A DNA stretch of 32,163 nt, from contig DASTFJ010000073.1 in the NCBI GenBank assembly GCA_035708745.1, forward strand, positions 1 through 32,163. The letters run 5' to 3'. Below are positions 15,590-23,442 of this stretch, in pieces; position 1 is the stretch's first letter, and each line of letters begins with the position of its first letter. The notes below the pieces were generated by a model. The model was not told the DNA's origin, did no database searches, and was given only the letters and a program-made list of their open reading frames with translations. The DNA is from JAMLHN01 sp035708745 (GTDB lineage Bacteria; Chloroflexota; Chloroflexia; Thermomicrobiales; UBA6265). Both the position numbers and the translations under genes were made by a program.

Positions 15590-16234
15590 GTGACGAGTGC
15601 CAGCAGGATTCAGGACGGAAACGTCGTCGCGGTTGTCCGTCTCGACGATCTTTCCAAAGCCGTCGAGCTCACCAAGGCGCTTACGGCCGGAGGTGTGACT
15701 TCGGTCGAGTTCACGTTCACGAATCCCAAAGCCGCAGAGGTCATTACCGTCGTACGGGACGCGGTGGGCGAATCTGCATTTATCGGCGCGGGGACGGTGC
15801 TCGATGCCGAAACCGCGCGGATCGCGATTCTGGCCGGCGCCGAATATGTCGTTACGCCCTCGTTTCGTCCGGAAACTATCCAGATGTGCCGCCGATACAG
15901 CATCCCGACGGTCATTGGCGCCTTTACGCCCACCGAGATCTTGAGCGCCTGGGAGTCGGGTGCGAATTTCGTCAAGGTGCACCCCGCCAGTCTCGGCGGT
16001 CCGAAATACTTCAAGGACGTGCTCGCACCCTTTCCTCACATCAAGCTCATTCCCTCTGGCGGCGTCACGCTCGATAACGCCCCGGATTTCATCAATGCTG
16101 GAGCGGTTGCGGTGGCACTTGGCAGCGCGCTCGTCGATCCCAGTGCGATCGATGCCGGCGACTGGTCTGCCATTACTGCTCGAGCCAAGTCACTTTTCGA
16201 CTCTGTGGCTGCGGCTAAATCGAATCGAAGCTAA
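15590..16234 (+). CDS. eda: KDPG/KHG aldolase (2-dehydro-3-deoxyphosphogluconate aldolase)
   Basis: It splits 2-keto-3-deoxy-6-phosphogluconate into pyruvate and glyceraldehyde 3-phosphate (Entner-Doudoroff), and often also 4-hydroxy-2-oxoglutarate. The 214-residue TIM barrel shows the catalytic Glu in GVTSVEFTFTNP (about 37-48), GAGTVLDAETA, and the Schiff-base Lys in NFVKVHPASLGGPKYFKDVLAPFPHIKLIPSGGVT. Length is standard. GTG 15590 is the start, with AAGGAG seven bases upstream. It is divergent from the NrtR-like gene across 77 bases, so that regulator might control it, although no operator is visible. Other Entner-Doudoroff or sugar-acid genes are absent from the window. Confidence 0.94.
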   Translation: MTSASRIQDGNVVAVVRLDDLSKAVELTKALTAGGVTSVEFTFTNPKAAEVITVVRDAVGESAFIGAGTVLDAETARIAILAGAEYVVTPSFRPETIQMCRRYSIPTVIGAFTPTEILSAWESGANFVKVHPASLGGPKYFKDVLAPFPHIKLIPSGGVTLDNAPDFINAGAVAVALGSALVDPSAIDAGDWSAITARAKSLFDSVAAAKSNRS

Positions 16235-16325
16235 ATCCAAAATAGCTGTCAGACTCGACAGGTCTGGTGGGCAGCTTCGTTATCGGGCGGCGCTTCTCTG
16301 AGAATAAGCTTCTCCCATGGCTGAT

Positions 16326-16448
16326 ACGGAATCCGGATGAATAGTTGGGGGTCGTCCCCCTCTCCGGCTCTCCCCCGTGCGTGGGGGCGAGGGTTCTGCC
16401 GCCACGCGAGCGAATGCGCGCATCCCTTCCGATCCATCCGGATTCCGT
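16326..16448. repeat. MITE-like palindromic element, copy 2
   Basis: This 123-base element has near-perfect 17-base terminal inverted repeats: left ACGGAATCCGGATGAAT, and right, read on the other strand, ACGGAATCCGGATGGAT (16 of 17). The interior has a CTCCCCC...GGGGGCGAG hairpin and the GGTTCTGCCGCCAC block shared with copy 1. It has no coding capacity. The ends look more conserved than those of copy 1, suggesting a younger copy. Confidence 0.75.
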
Positions 16449-16466
16449 TTGGGTCGCATGGCAAAA

Positions 16467-16548
16467 CGGGCGGCCACAGGGAGCCGCCCCTAACATCGGG
16501 GAGCGTTTTTATGGGTAGGAGCGCCGCCGCGCGGCATGACGGACTGCG
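16467..16548. repeat. Second intergenic repeat unit, copy 2
   Basis: It starts GGGCGGCCACAGGGAGC and ends GCCGCCGCGCGGCATGACGGACT, matching 13763-13850 with small differences in the middle. Here it lies about 20 bases after the MITE-like element and ends 19 bases before the stop codon of the TlpA-like gene. Confidence 0.65.
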
Positions 16549-16566
16549 ACAGCCTGGCGGGTTACG

Positions 16567-17229
16567 CTAGTGCGCATCGTCCGGCTCGATGGCGGCTTGT
16601 TCGGGCAAGATCGACTGGGCTGCTGCGACCGCTTGTTCGGTGCTCATTTCCGACAGCACGATCTTTCGCACGATCCCGTCCTTATCGATGAAGATGTGGG
16701 TTGGGAAATTGTAGATCGGATAGGTCGGACTGGTGAGCGAGCGATCGGGATCGAGCAGAATATCGAACGTCACCCCGTTCAGCTCGGCGAAGTTCATCGC
16801 TTCGGAGGGCTTGTCGCCGAGGCTGACCGCGAGCAGGGTGAGCCCCTGCGGTTGCAGCTCCTGATAGGCTGACTGGATGTCAGGCATCTCCGCACGGCAT
16901 GGTGGACACCATGAACCCCAGAAATTGAGCCATACCGGCTGACCCCGAAAGTCACTTAGATGAACCACTTGCCCTTCGGGGCTGATTGCGACGAAGTCGG
17001 GTGCTTCTTCGCCCACCTTCGGAAGCAGATTGGAATTGACCCCGGCGTTGCCGAGGTCACCCAAACCTGCGCGTCCAGCGATGTACCAGGCCAAAAGCAA
17101 AATACCCACGGCCACGCCAAGCCCGAGCAAGACTTGTTTGCGCCGGGCGCTGCCAGCGCCCGGCTTGGACTCGGCCGGATTCTGCGTTGTTAAGAGCTCG
17201 TCCACTGGTGAATCAGCCGACTCCGCCAT
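16567..17229 (-). CDS. TlpA/ResA-like membrane-anchored thiol-disulfide oxidoreductase
   Basis: This 220-residue protein has one N-terminal membrane anchor (about 32-51, VLLGLGVAVGILLLAWYIAG) and an outward-facing thioredoxin domain with the active site GSWCPPC (WCPPC at 107-111), then PTHIFIDKDGIVRKI with the cis-Pro loop (FPTHIFID). ResA-type proteins keep apocytochrome c heme-binding cysteines reduced, using electrons from CcdA. ATG 17229 is chosen; ATG 17235 is also possible. Either way the gene overlaps the end of the ccsA-like gene by about 17-23 bases, showing coupled translation. It is the last gene of the cytochrome maturation set on this strand, and repeats follow its stop. Confidence 0.9.
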   Translation of the reverse strand: MAESADSPVDELLTTQNPAESKPGAGSARRKQVLLGLGVAVGILLLAWYIAGRAGLGDLGNAGVNSNLLPKVGEEAPDFVAISPEGQVVHLSDFRGQPVWLNFWGSWCPPCRAEMPDIQSAYQELQPQGLTLLAVSLGDKPSEAMNFAELNGVTFDILLDPDRSLTSPTYPIYNFPTHIFIDKDGIVRKIVLSEMSTEQAVAAAQSILPEQAAIEPDDAH

Positions 17230-18118
17230 AGGCATGCAATCCGCCGAAGAAGTAGTTGCCGTAGTATGTGAATGCCACCGCAATAAATCCGATGATTAGA
17301 ATGATGGCGCTGCGCTTGCCCCGCCACCCGCGCAAGGAGCGCGTGTGCAGATAGACACCATAGACCAGCCAGGTGAAGAGCGCGGCAGTCTCTTTCGGAT
17401 CCCACGACCAATAGGCGCCCCAAGCCCGGTGCGCCCAAATGGAACCCAGGATCAACACCAGCGCGAGCATCGGGAAACCGACCGTCACAGCGCGGAATCC
17501 GATGTCGTCCAACATATCGGAGCTCGGTAGCCAAGCCACCTGCTTGCGGAGCTGAAAAAGAAAGAGGACCGCCGCGGCAAATGAGACCGCGAAGGTGGCG
17601 TACGCCAGGATGGCAGCGGAGACGTGCAGTGTCATGAGCGGGCGATTCTGGAGTGCCGGATTGAGTGCATCGACCTCGCGCATGCGCGGCGGCAACGACC
17701 AGAGATAGAGGCACATTCCCATAGCGATCGTCATCACGATCGCCCCGAGCTGTTTCACCTCATAGAAGCGCTCGAACAGCATGTAGGCCAGCGTCAGCAC
17801 GAACACGAACGCCAGACTGAATTCGTACATGTTCGAGTAGGGACCGCGATGCGAGGCAATTCCCCGGGTAAGTACGGCAAGTCCGGCGAAGGTTGCAGCG
17901 AACCAGCCGAAGAGCGTGCCGAATCGGCCTGCGCCCGCTGAGCCCGGTCCGAATTCCGCAGTGGAGCTGCTAACGGTGATCCCCGTATTGGTCGCCATCG
18001 CGGCGTGGCGTAGCCGAATGCGGCCGATGCCGTACACCATATAGGACACCCACGCCGCGGCCACCGCGATCGACGCCGCCGCGAAGAGATAGAACGAGAG
18101 TTTGACCATACCTTCCAT
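17213..18118 (-). CDS. ccsA: Cytochrome c biogenesis protein CcsA/ResC (heme handling)
   Basis: This is a 301-residue integral membrane protein with about eight hydrophobic segments. The tryptophan-rich heme-binding WWD segment is clear: GSIWAHRAWGAYWSWDPKETAAL. GPYSNMYEF and the conserved histidine regions (LMTLHVSAAILAYATFA) also match the System II CcsA/ResC family (often labelled CcsB in databases). With ResB it exports heme and joins it to apocytochrome c. Loop residues about 40-65 (TNTGITVSSSTAEFGPGSAG) look like a lineage-specific insert. Its 3' end overlaps the TlpA-like gene. It starts at ATG 18118, 342 bases after the cytochrome c gene. Confidence 0.94.
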   Translation of the reverse strand: MEGMVKLSFYLFAAASIAVAAAWVSYMVYGIGRIRLRHAAMATNTGITVSSSTAEFGPGSAGAGRFGTLFGWFAATFAGLAVLTRGIASHRGPYSNMYEFSLAFVFVLTLAYMLFERFYEVKQLGAIVMTIAMGMCLYLWSLPPRMREVDALNPALQNRPLMTLHVSAAILAYATFAVSFAAAVLFLFQLRKQVAWLPSSDMLDDIGFRAVTVGFPMLALVLILGSIWAHRAWGAYWSWDPKETAALFTWLVYGVYLHTRSLRGWRGKRSAIILIIGFIAVAFTYYGNYFFGGLHAYGGVG

Positions 18119-18459
18119 GCGCGTGTCCTTCGTGTGGTTCGTTGGCTCGTCGGCCCGCTGTCATTCCAATACTACGATGCTTGCCCCAAGGCATGCGGCG
18201 TGGATACCGAGGGCGGATCGGCCGCGGCCACGCAAGCGCAAGGCGATCCCCGCTGAGTTTCGGTCTCAACACGTCCTGCTATTGGCGATGGGTGTAGCCG
18301 AAACGACGGCCACGAACATGTCTGTCAGATCCGAGCATCCGGAATCGAATTCGCAGTTGTCGAGCGGCAGCCGCACGCGGCGCCGAAGGACCCCTGCTCG
18401 AACCACGCCCGGATCGAGCGGTCTGCTTTCGACAACTCGATCGGGCGCGAGGATGCGAA
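18119..18459. other. Gap between the cytochrome c gene and ccsA
   Basis: These 341 bases contain no supportable gene. Open frames on both strands are Arg/Ser-rich and lack a ribosome binding site. I see no strong terminator for the cytochrome gene and no clear promoter for ccsA. The sequence is GC-rich, unlike the AT-rich promoter zone upstream of the amine oxidase gene. Confidence 0.5.
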
Positions 18460-18984
18460 TTAGTCTCCCAGACCTTGAATTCCGCCGGGTGTAGCGTCCG
18501 GGATCGGCGTCGCCGGAAGGGGCGCTGCGGAGGATTCCTCGCGGGCTTCAGCTACGAGATCGGGGCTGACTGGTCCGGCGTCATTCCCGAATGCCTGGCG
18601 GACATAGGAAAGGACCGCGGCGATCTGCTCATCAGAATATGCGCCGCCGAATCTTGGCATGCCACCACGTCCGTTGAGGACGGTCAACACGGCTGGTTTT
18701 GGATCATCCAGCGTCACGAAGGCGTTGCCCGCCAATGCTGGAATTGCGCCATTGATCGTAGGCGCCGACCCCGGAACGCCTTCGACACCTTCCCCACCAG
18801 CCCGGTGACAGGCGATGCAGGTCGTGTTGTAAATCTCTTCTCCCTCGGCAATCAGGCCGGCGGCCGCCGGCGATGACTCCGCGACCGGTGTGCCCTGTGC
18901 GCTGCCAAAGCGGGGCGCAAAGACAACAAGAAGTGCAGTCGCTACGCAGAGCATGACTACCAGGTGACGGTATGTCTTCTTCAT
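18460..18984 (-). CDS. Small exported monoheme cytochrome c
   Basis: This is a 174-residue protein with an N-terminal signal segment (KTYRHLVVMLCVATALLVVFAPRFGSAQG) and a class I cytochrome c domain: heme-attachment CIACH (56-60), axial Met in GRGGMPRFGG (about 109), and the C-terminal helix SDEQIAAVLSYVRQAFG. A tail of about 40 Pro/Ala/Glu-rich residues follows. ATG 18984 is set by a strong AAAGGAGGG ribosome binding site. It lies 50 bases after the flavin amine oxidase gene and is probably co-transcribed with it, which suggests that it accepts electrons from that enzyme. Maturation would need the neighbouring System II genes. Confidence 0.9.
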   Translation of the reverse strand: MKKTYRHLVVMLCVATALLVVFAPRFGSAQGTPVAESSPAAAGLIAEGEEIYNTTCIACHRAGGEGVEGVPGSAPTINGAIPALAGNAFVTLDDPKPAVLTVLNGRGGMPRFGGAYSDEQIAAVLSYVRQAFGNDAGPVSPDLVAEAREESSAAPLPATPIPDATPGGIQGLGD

Positions 18985-19034
18985 CCTGACCCTCCTTTCG
19001 GTGTCGCCGGCGCCCACCGCCGGCGAACCTTCGA

Positions 19035-20666
19035 TCAACTTCCCTTCGCCACCCGCTCGTCGAGCGCCACGAGTTGTTTCCATGCGGCCTGGATCGCGCC
19101 TTCTTGCCAACTGGCTTCATTGCTCAGGAATGCGCCAGCGAAGTAGATGCGTCCGTCCGGCGGGATGAGCTTCGGCAGCTCGTTCTGGAAGCCGGCGTTC
19201 GACCAGGTGGCCCAGGCGCCCTTGCTGTATGGCTCGCGATGCCAGGCAACCGAGAAGCCCTTTTCGAATTCGTCCTGGTACGCGGGTCCATGGATTTTTG
19301 CGCCATAGTCGACCGCGTACCTGATGCGGTCCTCATATGACTTGTTGCTCATCTCGACGGCACTCGTGCCGAAGTTGTAATACCCCTGAATGACTCCCTT
19401 TTGTTGGTGGTAGTCCCAGGTGGGATAGGAGATACTGCCAATCATCCCGTCGTCGACCGACGTGATTCCGCCGTAGATCCAGTCGTCCTGCTCCCAGAAC
19501 CGGCGTTTGAATTGCAAGCCGATCTTGCCAACGGGAGCGTAGCGACAGGCCGCCATCGCCGTCCGCACTTCGCTCGACAAATCGACATCGGGCATGTCGA
19601 GCAGGACTGAGAGCGGTATGGTCGTCATGCAGTAATCGGCCGTGATCGTCTGCGTGTCTCCAGTGCCAGCTCCATAGACGATCGTGACGCCAGCGTCGTC
19701 CTGATGAATTTCCAGTACCGGGGCATTCAGATGAAGCGCAGGAGTGACCGCTGGTTGGAAGCCCTCTTCAAAAAGCTGTGCCATACCCTTGGCCGGTTTC
19801 AGCATGACGGGCTGCTGAAACAGTGAACCCCAGGGTGTGAAGTCGCCGTGGGCCGCTGCGAACGGCAGGACATCTTCCAGCTTGAACGGTTCAGCTGGGA
19901 GGAGGACGTCGTGTCCGGCTCCCATCAGCGCGGTCCAGCCGCGGGACGTGTTAGGTCCATACGTTAGGTCGTCGCGGGATAGCAGGCCAACGTCGATCAA
20001 ATAGTCGACGAACTTGTCGCGGTCCTCTTCGGTCAGCTCATCATCGAGCTGTCCCTGGTTGATGGCTTTGGCGAGCAGCTCCGAACTATACCCTCGCATA
20101 TCGATGAGTGCCTGGCGAATCCTGACCGGCTTGCCCGCAAGACGTCCCGCAGCGGGATCCTCCTGGTAGACAAAGGCGTTCATGTTGAGGTTCTCGTGGT
20201 TGATGCAGGGAATATGGAATTCGCTGAGATAGTGCTGAAGTCCCCGGTGCATGTAGGGGATGCGCCACGCTCCGAGATCGACCCATTGTCCCTCGTCGAA
20301 GTCACAGACCTGTCGCTCACCACCAAACTCATGCGTATGCATTCCACGGCGAACAGTGAAGGCGTGTCCTGCGACCCGGTCCTGGGCCTCCAGGATCGTC
20401 ACGTTGTAGCCCTTATTCATGAGCTCGTATGCACAGACCAGACCGGCGCACCCAGCACCCAGGATGACGACGCTTTTCCCTTCGCCGCTTGTGGTCAGCT
20501 CGGGAGGCTGCTCAAGCGAAGCGGCCTGCGCCATATGCCCCCAGGCGGACATCGCGCTCATCACCGCCGCCGTCCCGCCAGCCACGCCTACGGCCTGAAT
20601 GAACTGGCGCCGGGTGACTCGAGGCTTTCCATCACCTTGCCCATCTGCCTTCCGGATATGCGTCAT
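19035..20666 (-). CDS. Tat-exported flavin monoamine oxidase family protein
   Basis: This is a 543-residue FAD-dependent amine or amino-acid oxidoreductase. The N-terminus has a twin-arginine signal (TRRQFIQAVGVAGGTAAVMSAM, RR at 19-20), so it is exported folded with FAD. The dinucleotide-binding motif VVILGAGCAGLVCAYELMNKGYNVTILEA spans about 66-94, followed by QDRVAGHAFT in place of the common DRxGGR. The C-terminal FAD segment includes DGRIYFAGAFLSNEASWQEGAIQAAWKQL. The substrate is unknown. ATG 20666 is preferred over ATG 20672 because the AGGAGG at 20674-20679 is seven bases from it. The cytochrome c gene 50 bases downstream suggests a dehydrogenase passing electrons to cytochrome c, rather than a true oxidase. 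Confidence 0.9.
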   Translation of the reverse strand: MTHIRKADGQGDGKPRVTRRQFIQAVGVAGGTAAVMSAMSAWGHMAQAASLEQPPELTTSGEGKSVVILGAGCAGLVCAYELMNKGYNVTILEAQDRVAGHAFTVRRGMHTHEFGGERQVCDFDEGQWVDLGAWRIPYMHRGLQHYLSEFHIPCINHENLNMNAFVYQEDPAAGRLAGKPVRIRQALIDMRGYSSELLAKAINQGQLDDELTEEDRDKFVDYLIDVGLLSRDDLTYGPNTSRGWTALMGAGHDVLLPAEPFKLEDVLPFAAAHGDFTPWGSLFQQPVMLKPAKGMAQLFEEGFQPAVTPALHLNAPVLEIHQDDAGVTIVYGAGTGDTQTITADYCMTTIPLSVLLDMPDVDLSSEVRTAMAACRYAPVGKIGLQFKRRFWEQDDWIYGGITSVDDGMIGSISYPTWDYHQQKGVIQGYYNFGTSAVEMSNKSYEDRIRYAVDYGAKIHGPAYQDEFEKGFSVAWHREPYSKGAWATWSNAGFQNELPKLIPPDGRIYFAGAFLSNEASWQEGAIQAAWKQLVALDERVAKGS

Positions 20667-20673
20667 CGTCATA

Positions 20674-20682
20674 CCTCCTCCT
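20674..20682 (-). promoter_or_regulatory. Ribosome binding site that decides the amine oxidase start
   Basis: On the minus strand AGGAGGAGG precedes two in-frame ATG codons six bases apart. Spacing is 1-4 bases to ATG 20672 and 7 bases to ATG 20666, so the inner ATG is the better start. Confidence 0.6.
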
Positions 20683-21037
20683 GCCGCGCTCGACGGACCT
20701 CCGAGCGCACGCGTTCCGTTGTCTTCCCTTCGTCTGAGCTTAGTTCGGTTTCCAGACGATGATGAAAACTCGAAAGGCAGCAATTCCGGATTCCAGCACT
20801 GAAAATACTTTCTGGGGAAGGTTCCTCGAAATGTACCTAATTTTAAGTAGATTCTGGATCCGAACCACCATCGAGGTCCGGGAGTCGCATCGCAACCGCG
20901 AGCGAGCGAGTGGCACTCGCCTGAGAACGAAGCGGACCGAACTCACGTTCGGCCAACCGCGATGCGGGTCAAATCAGCAGCCCGGTACTTTGCACGACTC
21001 TTTTCAATCGGTTCGGACATGTCTCACGCGAAAGCAA

Positions 21038-21065
21038 ACAGATGCGCCCTGATGGACGCATCTGT
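21038..21065 (-). terminator. Probable rho-independent terminator after resB
   Basis: ACAGATGCG (21038-21046) and CGCATCTGT (21057-21065) form a perfect 9-bp stem with a 10-base loop, 27 bases past the resB stop. Reading on the minus strand, it is followed by TTGCTTTCG, a modest U-rich tail. Confidence 0.6.
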
Positions 21066-21091
21066 CGCGCAAAGTGCTCAGCGGATTCCGT

Positions 21092-22567
21092 TTATTGGGT
21101 GGTCAGATTCCCAGCGGCACCAACGTTGGTCTCGGCGGGTTCTCGAATCGCGAGCTCGGCGCCGAACCGTTTCGAAAGTTCGGCCACGGAATTGCGGAAG
21201 TCCTTTTGCCCAGACCAGTCGCGTTTGGCGAGTGGCGCCATGGCGAGCTGAGTGGCTCCCTGGGGGCCGTTTTGATCGAATATCGCCCGGATACGCCGAT
21301 GCGGCAGGTAGAAGGTAACAAAGAGTCCGCCTACGAGAAGGAAGGCAGCGATCCAGAAGATCGGCACACCTGGATTGCGCGCGACCTGTAATAGCGTGTA
21401 CCGATTTTCGCGCACGAATTCCACCGTATAGTCACCGACCTGCAGCGGCTGTCCCTGGTTGAGAACCGCATCCGGCATCGTGGTTCCGGCCGCCGCCGCG
21501 AGGCTCTTCACTTGCACATACATCTGCCCGCTTTGCAAGTTCAACGTATCGAGCATCGGGGCATTTGCCCGGTCGTCGTCGGGCGCGATCACATTGAGCT
21601 GGATGCCGAGAGGGGTGAGATCGATGATGCCGGCCGGAGCGTCGGGGTTCGAGGTCGCCCGATACGTTCCCAAATCGATGGAATCGTTGTAGATGACATT
21701 GCCGCCCTGATCCAGCACCCGAAATTCGGCGGCTTGTCCGAAGCTCGTCTGATAGAAGGTCGTCGTTCCGTACGACATCGGATTGTTGACCGTGATCGAC
21801 TGCTCTTTGACCTCTTTCCCGTTCTTGTAGAGGATCAGGTCACTTCGATAGCTGGCGGGGGAACCGTCTTCGCGCCAGCTGTCGTTGAACTGCTCCAGCT
21901 TGACGCTCAAACCGGTGCCATGGCCGACATCACGCACCGAACCTTCGGGAACGATGAACTCATTCTCTTTGAACCCATAGCGCGCCCCGACGATGCCGCC
22001 GACCAGGATGAGAATGAGCGCGAGATGGAAGGGGAACGTCGCGAGCTTGGCCCAGCGGTTCTTGTCCGCGTAGACGTGGATCGCGTCGCCACTCGGTTGG
22101 GAGAGCACGCGATAGCGGCGTTTCTTCAGTGCGGCGGTGTAGGTCTTTACCGCTTCGTCCATGGGCGAAGCGAGCGTGGCATAGGCGGAAACTTCGGCAT
22201 TGCGAATGAACCCGCGGGTGGTGGTGACGGTCGGTTCGTTGATCGTGCGCCAGATGCCCGGCGCCCGGTTCATGGTGCAGACAGTGATGGCAACGGTCAG
22301 GACCCCGAGGATGAACATGAACGGGATGGAGTGGAAGACATCCCAGTCGTACCACCGGTCGACGATCGTGGTGGTCCCCGGAATGTTGTCCGCAATCGAT
22401 CGGGGCACCGACGATCCGCGCAGGGTGCCGATGAGCACCAATACGGCCAGAATCGCAATCTCCACCACCGCCGCCCGGACGGAACAGAAGAATCGCCAGA
22501 TTCGGTCGACCGCCGTTTCCAGGGGGGCGTTGCGGAATCCTCGTTTTTCGAGTGTGGCTTGCGCCAT
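21092..22567 (-). CDS. resB: Cytochrome c biogenesis protein ResB/Ccs1
   Basis: This is a 491-residue membrane protein, the partner of CcsA/ResC in System II heme attachment. Three hydrophobic segments near the N-terminus (VEIAILAVLVLIGTLRG, FMFILGVLTVAITVCTMN, FHLALILILVGGIVGARYG) precede a large outward-facing domain of about 200 residues. A last membrane helix (IFWIAAFLLVGGLFVTFYLPHRRIRA) is followed by a cytoplasmic tail. FYLPHRRI is the usual post-helix motif. ATG 22567 is chosen, with AGAGGA nine bases upstream. It follows ccdA after 35 bases and is followed by a terminator-like hairpin. Confidence 0.93.
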   Translation of the reverse strand: MAQATLEKRGFRNAPLETAVDRIWRFFCSVRAAVVEIAILAVLVLIGTLRGSSVPRSIADNIPGTTTIVDRWYDWDVFHSIPFMFILGVLTVAITVCTMNRAPGIWRTINEPTVTTTRGFIRNAEVSAYATLASPMDEAVKTYTAALKKRRYRVLSQPSGDAIHVYADKNRWAKLATFPFHLALILILVGGIVGARYGFKENEFIVPEGSVRDVGHGTGLSVKLEQFNDSWREDGSPASYRSDLILYKNGKEVKEQSITVNNPMSYGTTTFYQTSFGQAAEFRVLDQGGNVIYNDSIDLGTYRATSNPDAPAGIIDLTPLGIQLNVIAPDDDRANAPMLDTLNLQSGQMYVQVKSLAAAAGTTMPDAVLNQGQPLQVGDYTVEFVRENRYTLLQVARNPGVPIFWIAAFLLVGGLFVTFYLPHRRIRAIFDQNGPQGATQLAMAPLAKRDWSGQKDFRNSVAELSKRFGAELAIREPAETNVGAAGNLTTQ

Positions 22568-22602
22568 GAGCGTTCGTCCTCTGGAGTGGTGAGCCGGATG
22601 GC

Positions 22603-23346
22603 TCAGATCGTTGGCTCCCATGGAGTCCAGGGAACCACGGCGGCGATGCGGGCGAAGAGCTGCTGGTAAATGCCCAGCAACATGATCGCCCCGACTGCAA
22701 TCATGATGCCACCACTCACGCTATTGACGGCGGAAAGATGCCGGGTCAGACGTTTCACGATGCCGGATGTGGTGCCGAGGGCAGCAAATCCCAGGAACGG
22801 CACCGCGAGTCCGGCCGAATAGGCGACCAACAGCCAGGCCGCGCGAACGGTATCACCCTGCCCGGCGGCCATGGTCAGAATTCCACCCAGAATCGGACCG
22901 ACGCACGGCGACCAGCCGGCCCCGAAGGTTGCGCCGATCACGAAGGACGATGTGACCGAACCACTCGACTGGGTGAACTGCTGAATTCGTCGCTCTCGTC
23001 CGAGAATCGGCAGTGAGATCAGGCCAATTTGCTGCAATCCAAGCAGCATCAGCAGCACGCCGCCGATCCGCACCAGCCAGAACCGGTTGCTGGCAACGAC
23101 ATCGGCGGTGGACACCAGGGAACCAGCGGCTCCGAGCGCGATGCCCATGGCGACGAAAACCGTGGAAAACCCGATCACGTACGCGATCGCATTGCGAAAG
23201 ACGCGTTGCCGGTCAATGGTCGGACCATTGACCGACACGCCCGCGATGTGACCAAGATAGAGCGGAATGAGCGGAAGCACGCAGGGCGACGTGATCGAGA
23301 GCACACCGGCGACGAAGGCCGTGATTATCGAGACATTGCTGTTCAT
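22603..23346 (-). CDS. ccdA: CcdA-type thiol-disulfide electron transporter
   Basis: This is a 247-residue protein with six hydrophobic segments that carries reducing power from cytoplasmic thioredoxin to outward-facing TlpA/ResA-type proteins. The two redox cysteines lie in SITSPCVLPLIPLYLG and GWSPCVGPILGGI, the pseudo-symmetric proline-flanked motifs of the family. MNSNVSIITAFVAGVLS at ATG 23346 is the natural start; the frame runs further up but with non-membrane sequence. No strong ribosome binding site is visible. It heads the resB unit and is divergent from recO across about 96 bases. Confidence 0.93.
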   Translation of the reverse strand: MNSNVSIITAFVAGVLSITSPCVLPLIPLYLGHIAGVSVNGPTIDRQRVFRNAIAYVIGFSTVFVAMGIALGAAGSLVSTADVVASNRFWLVRIGGVLLMLLGLQQIGLISLPILGRERRIQQFTQSSGSVTSSFVIGATFGAGWSPCVGPILGGILTMAAGQGDTVRAAWLLVAYSAGLAVPFLGFAALGTTSGIVKRLTRHLSAVNSVSGGIMIAVGAIMLLGIYQQLFARIAAVVPWTPWEPTI

Positions 23347-23425
23347 CTGCGCGTGTTCACGATGTGGATTCCCGGTTTCGACAGCCCATTTCGGGCACTC
23401 CGAAACGCGCCGGGATGGCACGTGG

Positions 23426-23437
23426 AATGGTACCATT
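23426..23437. promoter_or_regulatory. Perfect 12-base palindrome upstream of recO
   Basis: AATGGTACCATT lies five bases before the recO GTG start, in the intergenic space between divergent ccdA and recO. It could be an operator or chance. No consensus is recognised. Confidence 0.3.
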
Positions 23438-23442
23438 GACCG

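Larger units (their letters stand above)
16235..16566. other. Intergenic region between convergent eda and the TlpA-like gene, mostly repeats
   Basis: No gene is supported. It holds MITE-like element copy 2 (16326-16448) and repeat unit 2 (16467-16548). A weak hairpin (CAGAC/GTCTG, about 16250-16266) follows eda, but no good terminator is seen. Confidence 0.7.
20673..21091. other. Intergenic region between resB and the amine oxidase gene
   Basis: It holds the probable resB terminator (21038-21065) and an AT-rich stretch (about 20790-20860, including TAAAAT-like sequence on the minus strand near 20840) that should contain the promoter of the amine oxidase/cytochrome c unit. No gene is supported. 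This region shows that the amine oxidase starts a new transcription unit inside the ccs locus. Confidence 0.5.

Noticed and set aside
18102..18494. Plus-strand frame of 130 codons in the gap before ccsA
   Set aside because: No ribosome binding site, Arg/Ser-rich low-complexity product, and overlap with two minus-strand genes.
21512..22669. Plus-strand open frame of 385 codons
   Set aside because: It is antisense to resB and the ccdA end, and its composition (Arg, Gly, Asp, His) is typical of a mirror frame.
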